Of a DNA stretch of 64,000 nt, positions 1 to 8,174 are shown one piece after another. The stretch comes from a bacterium (GTDB lineage: Bacteria; Zhuqueibacterota; Zhuqueibacteria; Residuimicrobiales; Oceaniaggregativiventaceae). Each line of letters opens with the position of its first letter. Position 1 is the stretch's first letter. Both the position numbers and the translations under genes were made by a program. The DNA lies in assembly GCA_029565675.1 (NCBI GenBank), contig JAKQNP010000004.1, positions 142,122 through 206,121 on the forward strand. The letters are read 5' to 3'. The notes beneath the pieces are model-generated. The model saw only the letters and a list, made by a program, of their open reading frames with translations. It did no database searches and had not been told where the DNA came from.

Positions 1-104
1 TTGTGCTCGATGAGCCGCTCAAAGCCCTCGGCGTCTATGATGTACCGATTAAAATCCATCCCGAAGTTACAGCAACCATCAAAGTCTGGGTCGTGCGCGA
101 CTGA
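1..104 (+). CDS. rplI: 50S ribosomal protein bL9, C-terminal fragment
   Basis: This is the 3' end of a gene cut by the window edge. The third reading frame codes for 33 residues up to a TGA at 102-104 and contains LDEPLKALGVYDVPIKIH followed by an EVxAxIKVWVV stretch. That pattern is typical of the C-terminal domain of bL9, the large-subunit protein near the L1 stalk. A strong terminator hairpin follows 19 bases later, so this is the last gene of its operon, as is common for the rpsF-rpsR-rplI group. The assignment rests on only 33 residues, but the match to the family pattern is good. Confidence 0.85.
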   Translation, partial: VLDEPLKALGVYDVPIKIHPEVTATIKVWVVRD

Positions 105-122
105 TACTCAAGCAGAATTTGC

Positions 123-172
123 GAACAAAAGAGGTTGCAGACGCTCGATCTGTACACCTCTTTTGTTCTTTT
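123..172 (+). terminator. Rho-independent terminator after rplI
   Basis: A perfect 13-bp inverted repeat (gaacaaaagaggt at 123-135, acctcttttgttc at 156-168) encloses a 20-base loop and is followed by a short T run. It lies 19 bases after the rplI stop codon. Confidence 0.75.
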
Positions 173-319
173 GGGCGCAGCCGCTAGCGAATCCCGGCCG
201 ATGATTTCTGTATCTTTCTCGACCGCAAATGCAAAATGCCGCGGCATGGAAAAAGTGGTTGATCGGCAAGATAAAATATTGTAATATTATCGAATTGCAG
301 TCCTGTCCAATACGACCCA

Positions 320-451
320 GATTCGGTGTTAACCGAATCAAAAAGTATTCAATTGATTATTATTTAAGTGTTTATAAAAAGAATGGCTTTCACCTTTTTT
401 CACTTGCTATCAGATTGATTTTCTGTGAGATTCGGTGCTGTGCACCGAATC
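320..451. repeat. Dispersed 132-bp twin-palindrome element, copy 1
   Basis: The left end is gattcggt-gtta-accgaatc (320-339), directly followed by an A run. The right end is gattcggtgc-tgt-gcaccgaatc (429-451), a perfect 10-bp stem. The interior is AT-rich and non-coding. Copy 2 at 5210-5341 has exactly the same length, an identical 20-base left palindrome and a near-identical right palindrome, so this is a defined element and not a chance hairpin. The rest of the gap between rplI and the next gene (173-567) shows nothing else recognisable. Confidence 0.75.
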
Positions 452-567
452 CGGATCACCGACAGCGGCGAGCAGTCGCCTGTTGATTCCATGCTAAGGA
501 CCGCTCTGGCGCTGGATAGGATCGGAAATCGAAACACCCCCTGGGAAAAATCAATCGAGGACACTTT

Positions 568-759
568 ATGGAAAAAGCTTTCCCGGAATGCCTCAAATGC
601 AAACGCGGTTTTTTGGTGCCTCTCTCCGACTATGGGCGCGAGGGTGCGACAATCATGTACAAAGCGTGGGTGTGCACAAATCCTGAATGTGGCTACAACA
701 TTCGAATCGACAATGGCGATATCAGTCAGGGGCGAGAGATCAAAAAATCAGAAAAATGA
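568..759 (+). CDS. Small zinc-ribbon-like protein
   Basis: A 63-residue protein with two cysteine pairs, CLKC near residue 8 and CTNPEC near residue 36. This is the spacing of a rubredoxin-like or zinc-ribbon knuckle that binds one zinc ion. There is no signal peptide or membrane segment, so it should be cytoplasmic. A gagg sequence about 10 bases before the ATG can serve as ribosome binding site. It stands between the rplI terminator with its downstream repeat element and the YbbR gene. Function unknown; such proteins are often nucleic-acid-binding or metal-storage modules. The ORF is short, but the paired cysteines argue that it is real. Confidence 0.55.
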   Translation: MEKAFPECLKCKRGFLVPLSDYGREGATIMYKAWVCTNPECGYNIRIDNGDISQGREIKKSEK

Positions 760-954
760 TCTCCATTTCGAACTCCAACTCCACAACCTGCAGCTCTTGC
801 CTTTGCATGGACGCCTTCAGGTTCTGCTCTCCAATTGTTTGCCGCGCGATCTCTAACCGTCTGAGCAAGGCAAGCCTGCCTCGCACAGACGATGGCAGAG
901 CAAGCGAAATGGCCGAATTGCTCTCTCGACAGAGATCCACGCTGAGGTGAAATC

Positions 955-1923
955 ATGATGCATGGCCTTTCCGTATCACCCAAATCCAACAATCGCCAGG
1001 GATTCAGCAAAGCCTACAAAACCAAAATTGCCTCAGTCCTGATCGCGATGTTTGTCTGGTTTTTGGTGGTTTCAGGCGGAACCTTCGACTATGTCACGAC
1101 CATTCCCATTTCTGCGACGATGCAAAACGACCGCTACATCGTCACCGGCGAGGTGCCACAAGAAGCCCAAATCCGTCTGCGCGGCCAGGGCAAAGCGTTG
1201 CTCGCTTTTCTTCTATTCCGTGAAGGCAAACTGCACGCCGATTTCAATCTGGAAAGCGGACAGAGCACGGTCCGCCTCAGCAAAGAGAACATCGTGCTGA
1301 CCGGCAACGCCAAAAATCTGACCGTCCTCGAGTTGATCCACCCCAAATCCTTTTCTCTGTTTATCGAAGAGAAAGCCGCCAAAAAAGTGCGCATCAAACC
1401 GGCCTTTACCATCACCACTTTGCCGGGCTACACCCTGGTCGGCGATATTGTCCTGGAACCGGCTGAAGTCCAGGTGAACGGACCCCGCTCCATGGTCGAC
1501 AGCCTGCGCTTTGTGCTGACCACAACCGCGACCTGGGACAAACAAAAATATCCGCTGCAAAAACGGATCGAGCTCGTGCCGCCGATCTCGGACAAATTGA
1601 GTTTGCAAACCCAACGGGTAACGGTCTCGGCAGACATTCAGAAATTGATGGAGAAAAAAATCGTCCGCATACCCGTGCGCGTCATCAACTTGCCGCCCAA
1701 CACCACTGCCCTCGTCATTCCGTCCACCGTCTCCCTGGTCGCCGAAGGCGGAGTCGAGGTGCTCGCCCAGCTGACCGACAAGGATATTCAGGCGACCATC
1801 GACTATCGCCGGCAGTTCGATACCAGCGGCAAAGATTTTGCAGTTCAAATCGCGCCGATGCAAAAAGTCCGGTTTCGCAACATCGAACCGCAGCGTTTTA
1901 AAATCGTTCTTGAACGCAAATAA
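955..1923 (+). CDS. YbbR-domain (CdaR-like) membrane-anchored protein
   Basis: A 322-residue protein with a basic N-terminus, one membrane anchor (about residues 24-42, KIASVLIAMFVWFLVVSG) and then tandem YbbR-type beta repeats outside the membrane. Repeat-like stretches (for example TLPGYTLVGDIVLEPAEVQV and NLPPNTTALVIPSTVSLV) carry the family pattern in which a repeat ends in a P-x-x-V-x-V/L strand. In Firmicutes the YbbR protein CdaR regulates the diadenylate cyclase CdaA; no CdaA gene is next to it here, although the upstream gap leaves room only for the zinc ribbon. The start is supported by gaggtg five bases upstream. tsaD follows after 23 bases, suggesting co-transcription. Confidence 0.8.
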   Translation: MMHGLSVSPKSNNRQGFSKAYKTKIASVLIAMFVWFLVVSGGTFDYVTTIPISATMQNDRYIVTGEVPQEAQIRLRGQGKALLAFLLFREGKLHADFNLESGQSTVRLSKENIVLTGNAKNLTVLELIHPKSFSLFIEEKAAKKVRIKPAFTITTLPGYTLVGDIVLEPAEVQVNGPRSMVDSLRFVLTTTATWDKQKYPLQKRIELVPPISDKLSLQTQRVTVSADIQKLMEKKIVRIPVRVINLPPNTTALVIPSTVSLVAEGGVEVLAQLTDKDIQATIDYRRQFDTSGKDFAVQIAPMQKVRFRNIEPQRFKIVLERK

Positions 1924-1946
1924 TCCAGGAATCCACCGACCCAACC

Positions 1947-2957
1947 ATGATTGTCCTTGGCATAGAAACTTCTTGCGATGAAACCAGCGCCGCCATCGTT
2001 GACGATACGCGGCTTCTCAGCAACGTCATCGCAACCCAAACCGTGCACGAGTCATACGGCGGTGTGGTGCCGGAATTTGCCTCACGGGCTCATTTGCGCA
2101 CCCTGGTGCCGATCATCCGGCGCGCGCTCGCCCAGGCCGGCATCGATTTGAATGAGCTGCAAGGATGTGCAGTGACCTACGGACCCGGCCTGGCCGGCTC
2201 CTTGCTCGTCGGCCTCAGCCTGTGCAAAGGTCTGTCTTTGAGCCTTGGCATTCCCTGGATCGGCATCAACCATCTCGAAGGGCATATCGTCGCGCCCGGC
2301 GCCGACGGTGAACCTCCCGCCTATCCCCATATCAGCTTGATCGTTTCCGGTGGACACACACTTTTGGTGCTGGTGGAAAAACCGCTCGTTTATCGCATCG
2401 TCGGCCGATCGATCGACGACGCCGCCGGCGAAGCGTTCGACAAGGTCGCGAAGGTCCTCGAACTGGGATATCCGGGAGGCCCGGCGATCGAAAAAGCCGG
2501 CCTCGACGGCAATCCCCATTCCATCGATTTTCCCAAAGCGCTGCTGGAGCGCGACAACCTCGATTTTAGTTTCAGCGGACTCAAAACCGCGGTACTCTAC
2601 CATGCACAGTCGCTGGGACAGGAAAAAATGCGCCAACTGCGCGCCGATATCGCCGCCTCTTTTCAGCAAGCAGTGATCGAAGCGCTTGTCTTCAAAGCCT
2701 TTGCCGCCCTGCAAATCCATGACTGCAAGACTCTGGTGATCGCCGGCGGCGTGGCGCGCAATCAACAGCTGCGAAGGAGATTTGAACACGACTGTCGGAA
2801 ATCGGGTGTCACTCTGCGCATCCCTCACCCCGATCTCTGTACAGACAATGCCGGCATGATCGCTCGCGCCGGCCACATGCGTTTGTCGCGCGGCGAATCT
2901 TCCGATTTTGACCTGGATTGTGCCCCAAACCTGTCCCTGCAATCAACGATAAGCTGA
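1947..2957 (+). CDS. tsaD: tRNA N6-threonylcarbamoyladenosine transferase TsaD
   Basis: The 336-residue product begins MIVLGIETSCDETS, the signature start of the Kae1/TsaD family. It transfers the threonylcarbamoyl group to A37 of ANN-decoding tRNAs together with TsaB, TsaE and TsaC products. The metal-binding HLEGH pair is present at residues 109-113, and the ASKHA-fold glycine motifs (SGGHT, SFSGLKTA, VIAGGVARN, CTDNAGMIA) are intact. Length is normal. The gene lies 23 bases after the YbbR gene and 9 bases before the VWA gene, so the three probably form one transcription unit. Confidence 0.97.
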   Translation: MIVLGIETSCDETSAAIVDDTRLLSNVIATQTVHESYGGVVPEFASRAHLRTLVPIIRRALAQAGIDLNELQGCAVTYGPGLAGSLLVGLSLCKGLSLSLGIPWIGINHLEGHIVAPGADGEPPAYPHISLIVSGGHTLLVLVEKPLVYRIVGRSIDDAAGEAFDKVAKVLELGYPGGPAIEKAGLDGNPHSIDFPKALLERDNLDFSFSGLKTAVLYHAQSLGQEKMRQLRADIAASFQQAVIEALVFKAFAALQIHDCKTLVIAGGVARNQQLRRRFEHDCRKSGVTLRIPHPDLCTDNAGMIARAGHMRLSRGESSDFDLDCAPNLSLQSTIS

Positions 2958-2966
2958 GAAAACCCG

Positions 2967-5150
2967 GTGACCTCTTTCTTTCCCACAGATCTGCAACTGA
3001 TCCACAGCGGCAACGGCCTTTTTCTCCTCTCTCTGCTGGCGCTGACCGCCGTGCTGACCGTTTTTGTCTATCGACGCACCAATCCCGTTGTCGGCCTGCA
3101 GTTTCGTCTGGCACTTGTTGTGCTGCGCCTTTTGGCGCTGTGGCTCTTTCTGCTGGCCGCTTTTAAATTTTCTATCGCCTGGACCGATAAACAAGTCGAG
3201 AAGCCCATCCTGGCTCTGCTCATCGATCAATCGGCGAGCATGGCTGTGCGCCAGGAGCGCAGCACCCAGTTGCACCAGGTCTTGCACCAATTGCCGCTCG
3301 CTGATCTGGAGGATTTCCAGGTGGTGCCGTTCGCTTTCGGATCAAAGCTGCGCCCGCTGACCGGCCCGCCCATCGACTCGCTCGCATTGACCGACGATGC
3401 AACCGACATCGACGGCGCTCTGCAAAGCCTTGTCCGGCTCTTCATCTCGCGCAATCTGGCGGCTATCGCCCTTTTCAGCGACGGCAATTACAACCGCGGC
3501 GGCAATCCCGCCCGCTCCGCCGGTCAACTCGGAGTTCCGGTCTTTTCGATACCCATCGGTTCCGAACAGGAAGCGCCCGACATCGCCATCACCCGGATCG
3601 AGGCCAACGCTTTTGCCTACTGCGAAGAGAGTTCGGTGATCGAGGTGGAGGTGGCGAACCGCGGTTTCGGACGGCGTTCCACCCAGATCGCTCTCAAACA
3701 CGGCTCGACAACTCTGGCAGCGGAAACCTTTACCCTGCCGGCCGATCGCTCGCAGCGCCGCATCCCCCTGCACTTTGCCCCTGGGCAACCCGGGCGATAT
3801 AAACTGACCGTCGAAATACCGCCGCTTGCCGGCGAAGAAACCGCGCAAAACAACCGCCGAACGCTCTATATCGATGTTCTGAAATCGAGATTGCAGATTC
3901 AACTCATCGCCGGCGCCGCCATGCCGGATATCTCTTTTGTGCGCCAACAGCTCAATCTGAATAAACGCTACCAAAACCGCGCCGCCGTCGAAGCCGGCAA
4001 CGGCCGTTTTCTCGGCGGAGAGCTCAATTTGCCGAACGACGCCGCACTGGCGGAAATCGATTTGCTGATCCTGCTCAATTGGCCGACGGCCGCCTCCTCC
4101 GAAGCCGTGATCGCCAAAATCGTGCAAAATGTTCGGCTGAACAAGATTTCTCTGTTGCTGATGCTGGGACCGGACAGCAAACTCGAACGCCTGCATGAGC
4201 TCGAAACCGATCTGCCCATTCGCAGCCAATCCGCAGCAATCGCTGAGACCGCAGTCTATGCCGTTCTGGCGCCCGAAGGCAGCCGCCACCCGATCACCGC
4301 ATCCGCGGAAACCAGCGACAACCTTTGGAACCGACTGCCGCCGCTGTCCGCCAAACACAGCGATTTCACTGTCTGGCCGGACGCCCAGGTCTTGTTGTCC
4401 GCACAGCACGACAGCCAACAATCGGGCTCGCCGAACAACAAACCCAACGCTCCACTGCTGGTCGTTCGCCAAACGGATCGGCTTAAATCAGCGGCCTTGC
4501 TCGCTTATGCCGGCTGGCGCTGGCATCTCATGATGGCCAACGACCAGGGCGGGCCAACACCTTTTGCCATGCTGATCGATCGGCTGACGCATTGGCTGGA
4601 ACAGGAACAGATCGACAAAACCGTTCGCCTGCAAACCGACCGCGCGCTCTATGGCATCGGTGAGCCGGTCAACGCTCAAGTGCGGGTCTTTGACGCCGAA
4701 AGACAACCCCTCGATGCGCAGGTCAATCTCGCTCTCTACCAGGACGGGAAATTGCTGGAAGAAAAATCTGCTGATCCGGTAAAAACCGGCATGTTCGAGA
4801 GATCCATTTACCCCGATCGCGCAGGCGATTTCGTCCTGATCGCCTCGGCTCAGCTGAACAGCCACGCCCTGGGCAGCGATACAACCGCCATCACGGTAGG
4901 TGAGACTGCTGTCGAGATGATCCACACCAGCCTGAACCGGCCAGCTCTCGCTTCTCTGGCACACCTGAGCGGCGGCCAAATCGTGGCAGCCGATTCGCTG
5001 GACCTTCTCCCCCACATCCTGCCCAGGCATACCATCATCCGCTCCGCAACCCACGAACGGGAACTTTGGCGGCATCCAATCGTCTTATTCCTGGGTATTG
5101 CGCTGCTCAGCCTGGAGTGGATAATCCGCAAACGCTGTGGCATGATTTAA
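2967..5150 (+). CDS. VWA-type membrane protein (BatA-like region)
   Basis: A 727-residue protein with two N-terminal membrane segments (about residues 15-33 and 44-68), a VWA-like domain beginning with the MIDAS sequence DQSASM near residue 86, an extended beta-rich region, and a final membrane segment near residues 704-721. The plan matches large bacterial VWA/glutamine-amidotransferase-like membrane proteins often encoded near MoxR-type ATPases, although none is visible here. The start is a GTG 9 bases after the tsaD stop. The role is unknown; a surface or envelope assembly function is plausible. The gene ends just before a 132-bp repeat element. Confidence 0.65.
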   Translation: MTSFFPTDLQLIHSGNGLFLLSLLALTAVLTVFVYRRTNPVVGLQFRLALVVLRLLALWLFLLAAFKFSIAWTDKQVEKPILALLIDQSASMAVRQERSTQLHQVLHQLPLADLEDFQVVPFAFGSKLRPLTGPPIDSLALTDDATDIDGALQSLVRLFISRNLAAIALFSDGNYNRGGNPARSAGQLGVPVFSIPIGSEQEAPDIAITRIEANAFAYCEESSVIEVEVANRGFGRRSTQIALKHGSTTLAAETFTLPADRSQRRIPLHFAPGQPGRYKLTVEIPPLAGEETAQNNRRTLYIDVLKSRLQIQLIAGAAMPDISFVRQQLNLNKRYQNRAAVEAGNGRFLGGELNLPNDAALAEIDLLILLNWPTAASSEAVIAKIVQNVRLNKISLLLMLGPDSKLERLHELETDLPIRSQSAAIAETAVYAVLAPEGSRHPITASAETSDNLWNRLPPLSAKHSDFTVWPDAQVLLSAQHDSQQSGSPNNKPNAPLLVVRQTDRLKSAALLAYAGWRWHLMMANDQGGPTPFAMLIDRLTHWLEQEQIDKTVRLQTDRALYGIGEPVNAQVRVFDAERQPLDAQVNLALYQDGKLLEEKSADPVKTGMFERSIYPDRAGDFVLIASAQLNSHALGSDTTAITVGETAVEMIHTSLNRPALASLAHLSGGQIVAADSLDLLPHILPRHTIIRSATHERELWRHPIVLFLGIALLSLEWIIRKRCGMI

Positions 5151-5209
5151 AATCCTTTCTGCAATCCTTTTGTTTTGTCGCTATTTATTGCATGAACACC
5201 GGGATCCCA

Positions 5210-5341
5210 GATTCGGTGTTAACCGAATCAAAAAACATTCAATCGCTTATTCTTGATGGGATTGCGAAAAGGGCACTTTTCACCCAACGTGCATTGCCAT
5301 GAGATTGATTTTCTTTAAGATCCGGTGCTTCGCACCGAATC
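5210..5341. repeat. Dispersed 132-bp twin-palindrome element, copy 2
   Basis: The left palindrome gattcggtgttaaccgaatc (5210-5229) is identical to copy 1 at 320-339 and is also followed by an A run and attcaat. The right palindrome is gatccggtgc-ttc-gcaccgaatc (5319-5341). The interior contains gcgaaaagggcacttttc, a further hairpin-like segment. It fills part of the 479-base gap between two plus-strand genes. A trailing partial right end (gatccggtgctgccccgaatc, 5523-5543) occurs in the same gap. Confidence 0.75.
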
Positions 5342-5522
5342 AGAGGGGATTGGTGGTCGAGCGGAAAACCTCTGGGCCAGGAACGGTCGCATCCGGCTTG
5401 CAGCAGCAATCCGCATCCCGCACGAACCGGGAGAGGATCACAAGCACAGCAAATTGAGAAAAAATGGCCTGTAAAATAATCATTGAAATTCAACGCAATT
5501 AAGACTAAATTTGTGTTTGCCC

Positions 5523-5543
5523 GATCCGGTGCTGCCCCGAATC
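5523..5543. repeat. Partial right-end palindrome of the 132-bp element
   Basis: The sequence gatccggtgctgccccgaatc resembles the right terminal palindrome of the two 132-bp elements, with damage in the second half. No matching left end is seen nearby, so it is probably a remnant. Confidence 0.4.
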
Positions 5544-5629
5544 GGAGTGTTTAAGCTAAAAAAGGCCACCATCGCCGCATCCGAGGCCAAGGTCTCGATC
5601 ATTGAAATCATCAGCTTTTGTGAGTCGCC

Positions 5630-6700
5630 ATGAACTTGACAAAACACCTGCCGTCACTGCTGCTTCTTCTCTGTGCCAGCTTCGTGACCACCGCTCCGGC
5701 ACAGGTTACTTACACGGGAGGCAAAGGCTTGCTGCGCGTCTGGGATGCGCAACCGGTCTTTCCCGGGCAGCTCTACTTAAATGCGTTCTATTCGGGCTTT
5801 TTTACCCCATCCGGAACCGATGCAAACGGCAGCCGACGGCAATTGGAAGACCACACTCTCAACATCGCCATGACGCTCGGTTTGTCGAGAAAGTTTGAAA
5901 TTTTCGGTCATTTTGTACCGTATCAAGACGATCAGAAACATTTATGGGGCCCTATCGGCGATACACGGGCCGGCATCAAATTCATGCCGGGCCGCGAAAG
6001 GTCGGTGTTTCAATTCGGTCTGCTCGGTTTCGCGCAATTCGCCACCGCCGGCGCCCTGGTAGAAGACTATGAACCCAGTGTGCCTTACGAACCTTTTTCG
6101 TCAGGCAAACACGGATGGGGATTGCTGGCTTTGATCAATTGGGACTTGAACAATGCCGCCACACCGCACGCGCTTAAAATATCTCTTAACCTCGGTTTTA
6201 GAGACCATAACTGGCATGATCGCTATTTTACCGACGATAAAGATCAACTGTTGTGCAGCCTGGGGATAAAATTTCCTATCCGTACGACGGTCGTCTATAC
6301 TGAGCTCAGCGGTGATTTCTTTATCAATCAGACAGAAGTTGTGCCAACCAAATACAATCTCATGCGTTTTACCCAGGGATTTCGCTTCGTTGGTCCTAAA
6401 AATCTCGTTTTTGACATTGCTGGAGATGTCCGGTTGGGCAGCACTCCCTCTTTACAGGAACAAGCTTCCACGCCTTTTATCAAAGAATACGCCGACTGGA
6501 AGATCGTCCTGGGCGTCACCCACCGGATGACTCTGTTTAAATATCTGACAGCAGACGAGAAGCTGCAAAGAATGCGCGAGCTCGAAGAGCAGGCAAAACG
6601 GGAGACCATCAAAGAGAAACGGCAAAAGGTGATTCAAGAACTCGAGGAAATGCGCCGGCAGCTCGAAAATGAAAAAAAACCGACGCCCCGACCGGAATAG
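5630..6700 (+). CDS. Outer-membrane beta-barrel protein with C-terminal coiled coil
   Basis: A 356-residue protein with a clear signal peptide (MNLTKHLPSLLLLLCASF, cleavage near TAPAQ), then alternating hydrophobic strands rich in aromatic residues and glycine, as in an outer-membrane beta-barrel. The last 50 residues change to a highly charged helix (EEQAKRETIKEKRQKVIQEL), likely a coiled coil. The next gene, a TPR protein, starts 31 bases after its stop. It heads the envelope module that runs to 14.7 kb. No specific family is recognised. A proteobacteria-like PorV or OmpA assignment is not supported, because there is no peptidoglycan-binding domain. Confidence 0.65.
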   Translation: MNLTKHLPSLLLLLCASFVTTAPAQVTYTGGKGLLRVWDAQPVFPGQLYLNAFYSGFFTPSGTDANGSRRQLEDHTLNIAMTLGLSRKFEIFGHFVPYQDDQKHLWGPIGDTRAGIKFMPGRERSVFQFGLLGFAQFATAGALVEDYEPSVPYEPFSSGKHGWGLLALINWDLNNAATPHALKISLNLGFRDHNWHDRYFTDDKDQLLCSLGIKFPIRTTVVYTELSGDFFINQTEVVPTKYNLMRFTQGFRFVGPKNLVFDIAGDVRLGSTPSLQEQASTPFIKEYADWKIVLGVTHRMTLFKYLTADEKLQRMRELEEQAKRETIKEKRQKVIQELEEMRRQLENEKKPTPRPE

Positions 6701-6731
6701 ACGCGTAACACTTTACAGCGACCCAAAACCT

Positions 6732-8174
6732 ATGTGCCGAACGGAAAAGACATTTTTCTCTTCTCTTTTATTGGCTTTTTTTCTTCTGTTCCTGGCCATC
6801 CTGCCGGCTTCAGCGCAGTTCCAAGGCCAGCAAGCGGGAAAAGCGGCCTATTCTGATCTGGAAAAAGCCTCGGAAAAGCTTTTTGTACAGGCCAAAAGTC
6901 TTTATGAGCAGACCAAGTATTGGGAGGCGGCGCGCGACCTGATCATTCTGCTCGACTTCCATCCGACCTATTCAAAAATCGACCAGGCGCTTCTGGTGCT
7001 TGGAGATTGCCTTTATGAAATCGGCCTGACCGAAGGCGCCAGCAAAATTTACCGGCACATGGTGCGAAAATATGTCCGCAGCCCCTTTCTGCCCAACGTC
7101 CTGCTCGGCCTGCAGCGCATCGAATACGACCGCGGCGATTATGTCAAATGCCTCGAATACTATACCGTCATCAGCCGCGGCAATCCCCGGCGCGAAATTC
7201 TCGACGGCTCCCGCTATTATGCCGGTCTGAGCTATCACAAGCTAAAGGACTATGTGCAGGCGTGCAAGGTGCTGGCAGAAATCAGCGACAACAGTTCCTA
7301 CTACCCCTACGGTCTCTACACCATCGGCCTGTCTAACCTGCGCCTCAAACAAGTGCGCGACGCTCTGCGCGCTTTTGCCCTGTTGAAAGCCTTGCCGATC
7401 ACCAACGATGTCATTCGCGGCGCAGTCGACGAAACCCATCTCACGATGGGATACATCTATTACGAATTGAAATACTACCGTATTGCACTCAAGGAATTCA
7501 ATGCGGTTTCGAAAGATCACAAAGGCTATGCCAACGCCCTGCTGGCTGCCGGCTGGGCGTCGGCAAAACTCGGCGACTGGACAACGGCGGTCAGAGTTTT
7601 GACCGAGTTGGCGGCTGTCTCTCCCGACAGCGATCTGGCTGAAGAGGGGTTCTTTCTCCTCGGCCGATCCTATCTCAAATTGGACAAGTATGAAGAAGCG
7701 AGAAATGTCTACGATCAATTGATCGCCATTTTCCCTGAACGCGATGTGGTGCCATCCATCGTTGAACAAGTCGAGCTGACCTTGATCGATGAAGCCGCCA
7801 ATATCGAAAAAATAAAACTCGATCTCTTGATGCTGGAGAGCAAACTGCTCGATTCGATCAATCTGCCCTCTGAAGAAGCGCTGCCGGTTTCTGTGCAGGA
7901 GGAAAAAGTCAGGCTGCAGGAGACCCGTGAAGGATTGCTCAACCGCATTCGGGATGAACGGCAGACGTTTACCGATTTGTCCGAACTGCTTGCCGCTCTT
8001 CAGGAAAGGACTTTTACACGGCAAGACCGCCGAGATTGGCGCGTCTATGCCGAGTACGGTCGTGCTCGTGCATCTTTTTTGATGCAAATGCAGGGAAATA
8101 AAATGCCCGATCAACCAGAAACCGATACCAAGTCGCCGGCTGAAAAAACCGATCCCTCCGGCGCAACCTATTGA
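6732..8174 (+). CDS. Exported TPR-repeat protein (BamD/YbgF-like)
   Basis: The product is about 480 residues with a signal peptide (CRTEKTFFSSLLLAFFLLFL, cleavage after ASA). I chose the ATG at 6732 because it opens directly on the signal peptide; an upstream in-frame ATG at 6669 would overlap the previous gene and place a basic tail in front. After the signal peptide come at least six TPR-like repeats (for example LFVQAKSLYEQTKYWEAARD and LGRSYLKLDKYEEARNVYDQ) followed by a charged helical region and a polar tail. It is probably a periplasmic scaffold. The next TPR gene starts at its stop codon, implying translational coupling. Confidence 0.75.
   Translation: MCRTEKTFFSSLLLAFFLLFLAILPASAQFQGQQAGKAAYSDLEKASEKLFVQAKSLYEQTKYWEAARDLIILLDFHPTYSKIDQALLVLGDCLYEIGLTEGASKIYRHMVRKYVRSPFLPNVLLGLQRIEYDRGDYVKCLEYYTVISRGNPRREILDGSRYYAGLSYHKLKDYVQACKVLAEISDNSSYYPYGLYTIGLSNLRLKQVRDALRAFALLKALPITNDVIRGAVDETHLTMGYIYYELKYYRIALKEFNAVSKDHKGYANALLAAGWASAKLGDWTTAVRVLTELAAVSPDSDLAEEGFFLLGRSYLKLDKYEEARNVYDQLIAIFPERDVVPSIVEQVELTLIDEAANIEKIKLDLLMLESKLLDSINLPSEEALPVSVQEEKVRLQETREGLLNRIRDERQTFTDLSELLAALQERTFTRQDRRDWRVYAEYGRARASFLMQMQGNKMPDQPETDTKSPAEKTDPSGATY

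Noticed and set aside
740..940. 66-codon minus-strand frame with coiled-coil-like text
   Set aside because: It overlaps the end of the zinc-ribbon gene, has no binding site, and the heptad look is weak; left as undecided but not listed.
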